DNA from: an uncultured Clostridia bacterium
Lineage (GTDB): Bacteria > Bacillota_A > Clostridia > Christensenellales > Aristaeellaceae
Assembly (NCBI GenBank): GCA_945871545.1
Contig: CAMBWJ010000113.1
Coordinates: 1 to 6,478 of the forward strand
Length of the DNA stretch: 6,478 nucleotides
Reading direction: 5' to 3'
Under the pieces are notes generated by a model, which saw only the letters and a list, made by a program, of their open reading frames with translations, searched no databases and was not told the origin of the DNA. This document shows, piece after piece, positions 1 to 6,059 of the stretch. Every line of letters starts with the position of its first letter. Positions within the stretch are counted from its first letter, which is position 1. A program made the position numbers and the translations under genes.

Positions 1-776
1 GCTTCACGCCCAAGACGAACACGCCCGGCGATGTGCTGATGACCGTCAAAAACCTCACGGGCAAGTATGAGCCCACCTGCCACGACGTCAGCTTCGAGCT
101 GCGCAAGGGAGAGGTTCTGGGCGTGGCCGGCCTGGTTGGTTCCCGCCGTACCGAGCTACTGAATACCATATTCGGCTATTTCACCCGCGAGTCCGGTGAA
201 ATCACGCTCAACGGTAAGGTTGTGGACAACGCCTCCGCCTTCGAGGCCCAGCGCAACGGCTTTGCGCTGCTGACGGAGGAGCGCCGTGCGACCGGTATCT
301 TCCCGCTGGCGAGCATCAACTTCAACTCCACCATCGCCAATATCCGCGCTTACGGCAAGCTGCTGCTCTCCAACCGGAAGATGAGCAAGGATACCAAGTG
401 GGTGATCGAGTCCATGCGCGTCAAGACTCCCAACGCGCGCACGCTGATCAAGTCGCTCTCCGGCGGCAACCAGCAGAAGGTCATCATCGGTCGCTGGCTG
501 CTGACCAACCCGGAGGTGCTGCTGCTGGACGAGCCCACCCGAGGCATCGACGTCGGCGCGAAGTATGAAATCTATCAGCTGATCCTGAAGCTGGCAAGCG
601 AGGGAAAGGGCGTCATGATGGTTTCTTCCGAAATGCCGGAGCTGATCGGCATTTGCGACCGCATCCTGGTCATGTCCAACGGCAAGCTGGCGGGCATCGT
701 CGAAAGAGGCAAGGATTTCGGCGGCGTTCCGGGCGAGCAGGAAACCATCCTCGCGCTCGCTGCGATGTACGTCTGA
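1..776 (+). CDS. mglA: Sugar ABC transporter ATP-binding protein, MglA/RbsA type, C-terminal half (5' partial)
   Basis: This is the second nucleotide-binding domain of a tandem-ATPase sugar importer subunit, which powers galactose, ribose or similar monosaccharide uptake at the inner face of the membrane. The frame is open from base 3, reading [10 protein letters not shown] into the track-like GTG at 33, so that GTG is internal and the true start lies upstream of the window. Visible motifs are a degenerate Walker A (GLVGSRRTE, about 129-155, with Arg in place of the usual Lys), the signature LSGGNQQK (456-479), Walker B VLLLDEP (516-536), and SSEMPEL, where a Ser stands at the H-loop position. 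All of these are typical of the second domain of MglA/RbsA proteins, so the missing Lys and His are expected and do not mark a broken gene. Full-length relatives are about 500 aa, so roughly half is here. The permease gene follows after 50 nt. The exact sugar cannot be told. Confidence 0.93.
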   Translation, partial: FTPKTNTPGDVLMTVKNLTGKYEPTCHDVSFELRKGEVLGVAGLVGSRRTELLNTIFGYFTRESGEITLNGKVVDNASAFEAQRNGFALLTEERRATGIFPLASINFNSTIANIRAYGKLLLSNRKMSKDTKWVIESMRVKTPNARTLIKSLSGGNQQKVIIGRWLLTNPEVLLLDEPTRGIDVGAKYEIYQLILKLASEGKGVMMVSSEMPELIGICDRILVMSNGKLAGIVERGKDFGGVPGEQETILALAAMYV

Positions 777-826
777 GGAAAAGAACAGTTGAACTTCAAA
801 ATCTGCTCTGAAAGAGGGAATAGACT

Positions 827-2521
827 ATGAAAAATACCAAGCGGCTGGTCGCTGCGTTGATCGCAGTTGTGCTGGTCATCGCCGGTATCGTCTGCGTCGT
901 GCTGGGTCAGAAGGGCCAGGGCATCTACAATGATGCGACCACGATGCTCGGATGCAAGAAGCCCGACACCATCAATTACATCCTTGACACGGACAGCATC
1001 ACCGAAATCCAGCGCGGCCTGAGCGCGGATACCTACACGAAGTACCTGACCAAGAGCCTCGGCCTGGATGCTGCTGAGGTAGAGGCGGTTGTTTCCGACC
1101 GCGTCGTGTTCGACGAGCTGCTGACCAAGTCCAAGAAGAAGGATACCTTCGTCTCCTACGTCATGGAGACGCAGGGCGTGACCGAGGAAGAGGCCGAGGC
1201 CATCAAGAAGGACGACGCGCAGGAGGAGGCCATCCAGGCTGAAATCCTGATGAAGTCCGTCACCGAGGCGCTTGGCTGCAGCGAGGCCGAGGTTGAGGCA
1301 CTCAAGGCCGACACTCCGATGATCGAGCTGTTCAAGAAGGGCTTTGAGAACCTGAAGACCAACGCGGGCTTCTCCACCACCCTGTTCAACAACGCCATCA
1401 TGTTCCTGTGGATCGGCATCGTGCTGATCATCGCGGGCGGCGCAATCCTGTTCATCCAGCTGATGGACGACTCCAAGAAGAGCAAGAAGGGCGGCATCAA
1501 GGTCAGCCCCAAGGCTGCGAAGGTTGGCGAGTTCTTCCTGAATTACGCCCTGTATATCATTCTGATTGCCATTCTGGTTGTCGTCTGCCTGGTGAAGCCC
1601 AACTTCCTGGATCCCGTCAACATCCTGAACATCCTGAAGCAGGCTTCCACCAAGGGTATCCTGGCGCTGGGCTGCGCGGGCCTGATCGTGCTGGCCGGTA
1701 CCGACCTTTCCATCGGCCGCGTGCTGGGTCTCTCCGCAGCTGTGACCGCAGCTCTGGTGCAGTCCGTGACCTACTCCTCCCGCATGTTCCCGCAGATGAC
1801 CCAGCAGCTCCCGCTGTTCGTGCCGCTGCTGGCTTCCATCGGCGTTGCGGTGATCTTCTCATTGATCAACGGCTTCGGCGTCGCCAAGCTGCACCTGCAT
1901 GCGTTCATCATCACGCTGGGCACGCAGCTGATCGCCTTCGGCTGCAACTGCCTGTTCATCGAGTCCCAGCCCTCCGGTACCGCGCAGGCGCTGTCCACCT
2001 TTGATCAGAACTTCCTGAACTTCGCGGCGGGCAACCTGACCATCGGCAGCCTGAAGATCCCGCTGGTCGTGATCTACTTCCTGATCATCGCGATCATCAT
2101 GTGGTTCGTCTGGAACAAGACCCGCCTGGGCAAGAACATGTTCGCTGTCGGCGGCAACACCGAAGCGGCTGCCGTCTCCGGCGTCAACGTGGCCAAGACC
2201 ATCATGCTGGTTTACCTGATCGCCGGTATCCTCTACGGTACCTCCGCCTTCCTGGAGGCTGCGCGTATCACCTCCGTTGGTGCGAACACCGGTATCAACT
2301 ATGAGACCGACGCGATTTCCGCAGTCGTCGTCGGCGGCGTCTCCTTCTCCGGCGGCGTCGGTACCATTCAGGGCGTCGTCATCGGTGCGATCATCCTGCA
2401 GGCCATCAACTACTCGCTGCAGTTCCTGGGCGTCAACCCCTATCTGCAGTACGTTGTCCGCGGTCTGATCATCATCCTGGCAGTTGCCATCGATGTGCGC
2501 AAGTACATCGCGAAGAAGTAA
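827..2521 (+). CDS. mglC: Sugar ABC transporter permease, MglC/RbsC family, with long N-terminal extension
   Basis: This is the membrane permease partner of the upstream ATPase. Residues from about 235 to 564 form the standard family core: a chain of hydrophobic spans with GTDLSIGRVLGLSAA (291-305), a GGVSFSGGVGTIQG-type glycine-rich loop near 503-516, and a conserved C-terminal end (NPYLQYVVRGLIIILAVAIDV region). The protein is 564 aa, against about 330-340 for ordinary MglC. The extra part consists of a first span (about 7-27), a charged largely helical region (28-187), a second span (188-211), and a Lys-rich cytoplasmic linker (216-233). The positive-inside pattern places 28-187 outside the membrane and leaves the core topology unchanged. 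That region contains three related segments, near 79-91, 117-129 and 150-162, of the form G-x-x-x-x-E-[V/A]-E-A-x-x-x-D. The ATG at 827 follows GAGGG (814-818) at 8 nt. The family call is firm; the role of the extension is unknown. Confidence 0.93.
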   Translation: MKNTKRLVAALIAVVLVIAGIVCVVLGQKGQGIYNDATTMLGCKKPDTINYILDTDSITEIQRGLSADTYTKYLTKSLGLDAAEVEAVVSDRVVFDELLTKSKKKDTFVSYVMETQGVTEEEAEAIKKDDAQEEAIQAEILMKSVTEALGCSEAEVEALKADTPMIELFKKGFENLKTNAGFSTTLFNNAIMFLWIGIVLIIAGGAILFIQLMDDSKKSKKGGIKVSPKAAKVGEFFLNYALYIILIAILVVVCLVKPNFLDPVNILNILKQASTKGILALGCAGLIVLAGTDLSIGRVLGLSAAVTAALVQSVTYSSRMFPQMTQQLPLFVPLLASIGVAVIFSLINGFGVAKLHLHAFIITLGTQLIAFGCNCLFIESQPSGTAQALSTFDQNFLNFAAGNLTIGSLKIPLVVIYFLIIAIIMWFVWNKTRLGKNMFAVGGNTEAAAVSGVNVAKTIMLVYLIAGILYGTSAFLEAARITSVGANTGINYETDAISAVVVGGVSFSGGVGTIQGVVIGAIILQAINYSLQFLGVNPYLQYVVRGLIIILAVAIDVRKYIAKK

Positions 2522-2522
2522 G

Positions 2523-2795
2523 ATGGCATTCTTCCACGATGGACTGGATCGTTCCAGCCGGCGCACACGCGCCGAGATGGAGAGCGCCGCACAGAAGGCG
2601 CAGCCTTCCTCGAAGGCTGCCTTTCAGGAAAAGCTGCTGGAGGAGACGGGGGACGAGAAGTTCGCCCGAACCTACCGCAGCCGCGGTCGGCTGTATGACA
2701 AGATTCACGTCTCCCTTCGCACGATGGACATCATTGTCGGCGTCGTGGCAGCGCTGCTTGTCATCACCATCATCATTGGAATTATCCTGGGTTGA
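2523..2795 (+). CDS. Small single-span membrane protein, unknown function (90 aa)
   Basis: I do not recognise this protein. It starts at the ATG at 2523, one base after the permease TAA, and ends just before a terminator, so it is the last gene of the sugar transporter unit and is probably translated by coupling; only a weak purine stretch (GAAGAAG) precedes it. An in-frame ATG at 2484 lies inside the permease and is an unlikely start. Residues 1-67 are charged and hydrophilic, rich in Arg, Lys and Glu (for example RSSRRTRAEME and ARTYRSRGRLYDK), and look cytoplasmic. Residues about 68-89 form one hydrophobic span (DIIVGVVAALLVITIIIGII), giving a C-tail-anchored layout. No catalytic motif is visible. 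Codon use with high G/C at third positions supports real coding. It could be an accessory or stabilising subunit of the transporter, but only position suggests this. Confidence 0.75.
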   Translation: MAFFHDGLDRSSRRTRAEMESAAQKAQPSSKAAFQEKLLEETGDEKFARTYRSRGRLYDKIHVSLRTMDIIVGVVAALLVITIIIGIILG

Positions 2796-2803
2796 TCTCT
2801 TGG

Positions 2804-2832
2804 GGAGCTCCGCATTTGCGGAGCTCCTTTCT
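2804..2832 (+). terminator. Intrinsic terminator after the sugar transporter unit
   Basis: A perfect 10-bp stem, GGAGCTCCGC (2804-2813) pairing with GCGGAGCTCC (2818-2827), closes a 4-nt loop ATTT and is followed by TTTCTC. It lies 9 nt after the stop of the 90-aa gene and separates the sugar operon from the zinc operon. Confidence 0.92.
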
Positions 2833-2878
2833 CATGCACAATTCACATAAGTTTTTCCGATGAATGCGGCAGAATGAA

Positions 2879-2907
2879 TTGACAAGCGCCGCATGGGGCA
2901 TTATAAT
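2879..2907 (+). promoter_or_regulatory. Consensus sigma-70/SigA promoter of the znu operon
   Basis: TTGACA (2879-2884) and TATAAT (2902-2907) are both exact consensus hexamers separated by 17 nt. The predicted transcription start is near 2913-2915, giving a leader of about 40 nt before the znuA ATG at 2955. A promoter this strong is expected to be held down by a repressor. The only candidate seen in the window is the Fur-family protein encoded in the same operon. Confidence 0.88.
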
Positions 2908-2908
2908 A

Positions 2909-2940
2909 TGAAATCGGAATTGAATTTCAAAATCGATTTT
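2909..2940 (+). promoter_or_regulatory. Candidate Zur/Fur-type operator at the znu transcription start
   Basis: The segment between the -10 box and the ribosome binding site is full of symmetry. It contains TGAAAT (2909-2914) with ATTTCA (2924-2929), TTGAA-T-TTCAA (2920-2930), and a perfect 12-bp palindrome AAAATCGATTTT (2929-2940). AAATCGGAAT (2911-2920) matches 9 of 10 bases of the Bacillus Zur half-site AAATCGTAAT as I recall it. A weaker partner ending CGATTT lies at 2934-2939, but its spacing is wider than in the Bacillus box. Its position over the transcription start suits a repressor. Assignment to Zur is inference. Confidence 0.5.
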
Positions 2941-2954
2941 AGGAGAGACAATCC

Positions 2955-3884
2955 ATGCGGAAGCTCAAAACCCTCATTTGCACCGCACTGCTGCTTGCGC
3001 TGACCGCCTGCGCGCTGGGAACGGCGCACGCGGAGGAAGAGAAGCGCAGCATCGTCTGCACCAGCTTTCCCTGCTACGACGTCGCGCGCGCCGTTGCGGG
3101 TGATCGGGCGGAGATTCAGCTTTTGATCAAGCCCGGCGCGGAGGTGCACTCCTTCGAGCCCACGCCGTCGGACATCCTGTCGCTAGCGGGCTGCGATCTC
3201 TTCGCGTATGTGGGCGGCGAGAGCGACACATGGGTGACGGACATCCTCAGCTCCTTCGGCGGCGACGCGCCCCGAACCCTGCGCTTTTTCGACTGCGTAG
3301 AGGGCATCGAGACGGAGCACGACCACGGCGCGGAGGGTGAGGATCACGACGAGGTCGAGTACGACGAGCACATCTGGACGTCCCCGGTCAACGCCTGCGC
3401 CATGGTGAACGCGATGGCGGACGCGCTGTGCGAAATCGATCCGGAGAACGAGGCGATCTATCGCGAAAACGCTTCGGCCTATATCTCGGAAATCGAAGCG
3501 CTGGATGCGCAGATTCGGGATGTGGTGGCAAATGCTGCGCGCCGGGAAGTGGTCTTTGCCGACCGCTTTCCGCTGCTGTACTTTGCGAGGGAGTACGGTC
3601 TGGATTGGTGCGCGGCCTTCCCGTCCTGCTCCTCAGAGAGCGAACCCAGCGCAAAGACCATCGCCGCGCTGATCGACCGCGTGGTCTCTGATGGAATTCC
3701 GGTGATCTACGTGCTGGAGCTGAGCAACGGACGGACGGCACAGGCCATCTCCGCTGAGACGGGCGCACAGGTGCGCACCTTCTACTCCATGCAGAATGTG
3801 ACGGAGAGCGATTTTGCTGCGGGCGAGACCTACGTCACGCTGATGCAGCGCAACATTGCGGCGCTTCAGGAGGGCTTGAACTGA
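2955..3884 (+). CDS. znuA: Zinc ABC transporter substrate-binding protein, ZnuA/AdcA family
   Basis: This is the extracytoplasmic metal-binding protein that captures zinc (or possibly Mn) and delivers it to the ZnuBC importer. It is 309 aa, the normal size. The N-terminus is an export signal with a lipobox-like LTAC (16-19), suggesting lipid attachment at Cys19; an alternative signal peptidase I site follows AHA (24-26). Family marks are VHSFEPTPSD (64-73, His65 as ligand), an acidic/His-rich loop with His122, His124 and His131, EHIWTSP (138-144, His139 as ligand), and YFAREYGL (209-216). At the place of the third ligand His, the protein reads ADRFP with Asp203; I recall clostridial relatives sharing this, so it may be a subfamily trait. 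A strong AGGAG (2941-2945) lies 9 nt before the ATG. It is the first gene of the operon. Zinc rather than manganese is favoured by the His loop and the neighbouring regulator, without proof. Confidence 0.92.
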   Translation: MRKLKTLICTALLLALTACALGTAHAEEEKRSIVCTSFPCYDVARAVAGDRAEIQLLIKPGAEVHSFEPTPSDILSLAGCDLFAYVGGESDTWVTDILSSFGGDAPRTLRFFDCVEGIETEHDHGAEGEDHDEVEYDEHIWTSPVNACAMVNAMADALCEIDPENEAIYRENASAYISEIEALDAQIRDVVANAARREVVFADRFPLLYFAREYGLDWCAAFPSCSSESEPSAKTIAALIDRVVSDGIPVIYVLELSNGRTAQAISAETGAQVRTFYSMQNVTESDFAAGETYVTLMQRNIAALQEGLN

Positions 3885-3885
3885 G

Positions 3886-4347
3886 ATGCGCGGGGAGTAC
3901 AACACGCGGCAGAAGCGGGAGATGCTGGCCTTTCTCAAGCAGCACGACCTGGAGCACTACTCCGTGGACGAGCTGGTCTTTGAGATGGAAGAGCACGGCG
4001 AGAAGATCGGCCGCACCACCGTGTACCGCTTTCTGGAGCAGCTGGCCGAGCAGGGCAGGGTGCGCAAGTATCAGAGTGCCCAGGGCGTGATGCAGTACCA
4101 GCACATCGCCGACAGCTCCGAGTGCGACGCGCACTTTCACATGATGTGCAAGAGCTGCGGCAAGCTGTACCACGTCAACTGCGATTTGATGAATTCGCTG
4201 GCGCAGCACATCCGCACGGAGCACAATTTTCAGGTCGATCCCCGGGAGACCATCCTCGTGGGGATCTGCGCGCGCTGCGCATCGGAACAGAAAGGAGGCG
4301 CGGAGCATGGCTCTGATCACCCTGCGGGATGTGACCATCGCCTTTGA
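3886..4347 (+). CDS. zur: Fur-family metal-responsive repressor, probably Zur
   Basis: This is a DNA-binding repressor that senses metal, most likely zinc given its place between znuA and znuC, and probably controls its own operon. The protein is 153 aa. The N-terminal winged-helix domain covers about residues 1-75, with the recognition segment GRTTVYRFLEQLAEQGRVRKY (42-62, divided here as GRTTVYRFLE and QLAEQGRVRKY). The dimerisation domain carries AHFHMMCKSCG (82-92), with His83, His85 and the CxxC pair Cys88/Cys91, and a second CxxC (Cys128/Cys131) that completes the structural zinc site. The ATG at 3886 is 1 nt after the znuA stop, with AGGAGG at 3868-3873. The 3' end overlaps znuC by 41 nt, so the last 13-14 residues are read from znuC sequence in another frame; this tail holds His141, His145, Cys149 and His151. 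Fur or PerR function cannot be excluded from sequence, but context favours Zur. Confidence 0.88.
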   Translation: MRGEYNTRQKREMLAFLKQHDLEHYSVDELVFEMEEHGEKIGRTTVYRFLEQLAEQGRVRKYQSAQGVMQYQHIADSSECDAHFHMMCKSCGKLYHVNCDLMNSLAQHIRTEHNFQVDPRETILVGICARCASEQKGGAEHGSDHPAGCDHRL

Positions 4348-4999
4348 GGGCGTTCCCGCCGTGGAGCACGTCAGCTACCAGGTGAACCGGGGCGACTACA
4401 TGGTTCTCATCGGCGAGAATGGCTCCGGCAAGTCCACGCTGATGCGTGCCATGTTGGGCCTGGTGCACCCCTGCGCCGGAACCGTGCGCTACGGCGACGG
4501 CCTGAAGCGCAACCAGATCGGCTATCTGCCCCAGCAGACGGCGGTGCAGCGGGATTTTCCGGCCTCCGTGGAGGAGGTCGTGCTCTCCGGCTGCATCAAC
4601 CAGCTGGGATCGCGCTTCTTCTATGGAAAGAACCTCCAGCGCAAGGCCCACGAGAAGATGGCGCTGCTGGACATTGAGAAACTGAGCGACAAATCCTACC
4701 GCACGCTCTCCGGCGGTCAGCAGCAACGCGTGTTGCTGGCGCGGGCGCTGTGCGCCACGGATGCATTGCTGCTGCTGGATGAGCCCGTGACCGGCCTGGA
4801 TCCGGGCTCCACCCAGGAGCTCTACGACCTGATCCGCCGGCTCAACCGGGAGCACGGGGTCAGCGTCGTGATGGTGTCCCACGACCTGCACGGCTCGATG
4901 GCGGACGCCAACAAGGTGCTGGTGGTGGATCGCGGCGTGAGCTTTTGCGGTTCCATCGAGGAATACCGGCGGCAGCGCATGGAAGGGATGGTGGAGTGA
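4307..4999 (+). CDS. znuC: Zinc ABC transporter ATP-binding protein, ZnuC family
   Basis: This cytoplasmic ATPase drives zinc import through ZnuB. At 230 aa it has the standard single-domain length, with all nucleotide-binding motifs intact: Walker A GENGSGKST (36-44), Q-loop around Gln76-Gln77, signature LSGGQQQR (134-141), Walker B LLLLDEP (154-160), D-loop region GLDP (163-166), and H-loop His192 in VSHDLH. The start at 4307 is set by a very strong AAAGGAGG (4291-4298) 8 nt upstream, even though it lies inside the 3' end of the regulator gene, so the two frames overlap by 41 nt. The TGA at 4997-4999 shares its A with an ATG at 4999, the classic arrangement for coupled translation of the permease gene. 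Confidence 0.95.
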   Translation: MALITLRDVTIAFEGVPAVEHVSYQVNRGDYMVLIGENGSGKSTLMRAMLGLVHPCAGTVRYGDGLKRNQIGYLPQQTAVQRDFPASVEEVVLSGCINQLGSRFFYGKNLQRKAHEKMALLDIEKLSDKSYRTLSGGQQQRVLLARALCATDALLLLDEPVTGLDPGSTQELYDLIRRLNREHGVSVVMVSHDLHGSMADANKVLVVDRGVSFCGSIEEYRRQRMEGMVE

Positions 5000-5157
5000 T
5001 GGGCAGATTTCTGGAGAACCTGCTCACAGCGCCGGCGAAGGGCCAGCGCGGCAGGCGCGCTGCGGCCGTGACGCTGGCTGCGCTGATCGTGCTCTGGCGG
5101 CGGCGGTTCAGGAGGCGGGGCTCTACCTGCAATACCGCTTCATTCAGCGCGCGTTGA
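4999..5157 (+). other. Apparent 5' part of znuB in a different frame (frameshifted N-terminus, 52-aa ORF)
   Basis: The ATG at 4999 overlaps the znuC stop and follows purine-rich GGAAGGG (4981-4987), so ribosomes very likely start here. For about 32 codons the frame has G/C-rich third positions and gives a plausible start, MGRFLENLLTAPAKG and on to AAVTLAALIVL. From 5095 it turns into CGG CGG CGG TTC AGG AGG CGG, poor codons with no permease likeness, and it stops at 5155-5157. The znuB frame takes on good codon use from about 5094 (CTG GCG GCG GCG GTT CAG GAG). Adding one base near 5094 would join the two into a permease of about 333 aa. I therefore read this as the detached start of znuB and not an independent small gene. 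Confidence 0.65.
5110..5115 (+). promoter_or_regulatory. Perfect Shine-Dalgarno-like AGGAGG upstream of the conserved ZnuB sequence
   Basis: AGGAGG sits inside the disrupted 5' end of znuB. It could serve a rare CTG start at 5127 (11-nt spacing) and so rescue permease synthesis despite the frame break. It may equally be chance, since in the znuB frame it simply encodes part of VQEAG. No ATG, GTG or TTG lies at a suitable distance. Confidence 0.35.
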
Positions 5158-5999
5158 TCGTCGGCGTGCTGGTGTCTCTGTGCGCGGCGCTGCTGGGCGT
5201 GACCCTGGTGCTCAAGCGCTACTCCATGATCGGCGACGGCCTGTCCCACGTGGGCTTCGGCGCGCTGTCCATCGCGGCTTCGCTGGGCTTCGTGACGGCG
5301 CAATCCCTGCCGGAATTTCTGCCGCTGGGCCTGCGCGAGGTCATCGCGGGGCTGTGCGGTGCGATCTCCGCGTCACCGCTTCCGTTCACGCTGGTGGTGG
5401 TCATCGCATTGGCATTTCTGATCCTGCGGCTCAACGAGGGCAGCAGCATCCGGGGCGACGCGGCCATCGCGCTCTTGTCCACCGCTGCGCTGGCGGTGGG
5501 TGTGCTGGTCACGTCCCTCACCAGCGGCATGAACGTGGACGTGATGAACTACATGTTCGGCAGCATCTTGGCCATGAGCTCGGCGGACGTGATCCTCTCG
5601 GTCAGCCTGTCCGCGGTGGTGCTGGTGCTGTTCGTGCTGTTCTGCAATCGCATCTTTGCCGTGACCTTCGACGAACCCTTCGCCCGGGCGACGGGTACGC
5701 GCGCGGGGCTATACAACATGCTCATCGCTATCCTCACGGCGGTGACCATCGTCATCGGCATGCGCATGATGGGCACCATGCTGATCTCCAGCCTGATCAT
5801 CTTCCCGGCGCTGACCTCCATGCGGGTGTTTTCCCGCTTCCGCCACGTGCTGATTTCCTCGGCGGTGATCTCCGTGGTGTGCTTCGTCATCGGCATCATG
5901 CTCTCCTGCCTGTATTCGATCCCGGCGGGTGCGGGCATCGTGCTGGTCAACCTGTGCGCCTTCCTCGTATTCAGTCTGGTGGGGAGGATTCGCAGCTGA
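5154..5999 (+). CDS. znuB: Zinc ABC transporter permease, ZnuB family (5' end affected by apparent frameshift)
   Basis: This is the membrane channel of the zinc importer. From the TTG at 5154 it gives 281 aa with the marks of metal ABC permeases: LVLKRYSMIGDGLSHVGFG (18-36), SIRGDAAIALLSTAALAVG (98-116), DVMNYMFGSILAMSSADV (129-146), TFDEPFARATG (171-181), and RMMGTMLISSLIIFPALTS (204-222), with seven or more hydrophobic spans. The TTG is only the first conventional start codon in this frame. Family-like sequence extends further up (LYLQYRFIQRALIVG, codons from 5121), so this start would cut into the first span, and no good ribosome binding site lies at the right distance. A CTG at 5127 has AGGAGG (5110-5115) 11 nt upstream and would give 290 aa. 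The preferred reading is initiation at ATG 4999 with a one-base break near 5094. The product may be non-functional in this genome, or the break may be a sequence error. Confidence 0.88.
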   Translation: MIVGVLVSLCAALLGVTLVLKRYSMIGDGLSHVGFGALSIAASLGFVTAQSLPEFLPLGLREVIAGLCGAISASPLPFTLVVVIALAFLILRLNEGSSIRGDAAIALLSTAALAVGVLVTSLTSGMNVDVMNYMFGSILAMSSADVILSVSLSAVVLVLFVLFCNRIFAVTFDEPFARATGTRAGLYNMLIAILTAVTIVIGMRMMGTMLISSLIIFPALTSMRVFSRFRHVLISSAVISVVCFVIGIMLSCLYSIPAGAGIVLVNLCAFLVFSLVGRIRS

Positions 6000-6023
6000 G
6001 GTAAAACTTAACGCAAAATCTCC

Positions 6024-6052
6024 TTGCATGGACGGGGGGAGCATGCTATAAT
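6024..6052 (+). promoter_or_regulatory. Promoter of the infC operon
   Basis: TATAAT (6047-6052) is an exact -10 box. TTGCAT (6024-6029) at 17 nt is a partial -35 (TTG matches). Transcription would begin near 6058-6060, immediately before the structured leader. No terminator is visible between the znuB stop (5999) and this promoter, so some read-through from the zinc operon is possible. Confidence 0.72.
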
Positions 6053-6059
6053 AATCCAG

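Noticed and set aside
129..155. Loss of Walker A lysine in the MglA second domain as a sign of inactivation
   Set aside because: A degenerate second site (Arg for Lys, Ser for the H-loop His) is normal for the C-terminal domain of MglA/RbsA proteins.
2484..2522. ATG at 2484 as the start of the small membrane protein
   Set aside because: It lies inside the permease gene and would add a Ser/Arg segment with no ribosome binding site; the ATG at 2523, adjacent to the permease stop, is the natural coupled start.
1859..2566. Long antisense open frame of 235 codons opposite mglC
   Set aside because: It mirrors a high-GC coding gene with strong family identity on the + strand. Its translation is Asp/Gly/Gln-rich low-complexity sequence with no motif.
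2865..2893. Inverted repeat TGCGGC ... GCCGCA around the znu -35 box
   Set aside because: It has only 6-bp arms 17 nt apart in GC-rich sequence; chance is likely, and the AT-rich palindromes downstream fit a metal operator better.
4175..4891. Antisense open frame of 238 codons opposite zur and znuC
   Set aside because: It is a shadow of two well-identified + strand genes; the translation is His/Gln/Val-rich without a recognisable fold, and it has no separate regulatory signals.
5085..5110. Programmed ribosomal frameshift in znuB
   Set aside because: No X-XXY-YYZ slippery heptamer is seen around 5094, and programmed shifting is not known for this family. A lost base or sequence error is simpler, though the downstream AGGAGG leaves some doubt.
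5180..6004. Open frame of 274 codons overlapping znuB on the same strand
   Set aside because: It is a GC-driven shadow rich in Arg, Gly and His; the other frame holds the conserved permease.
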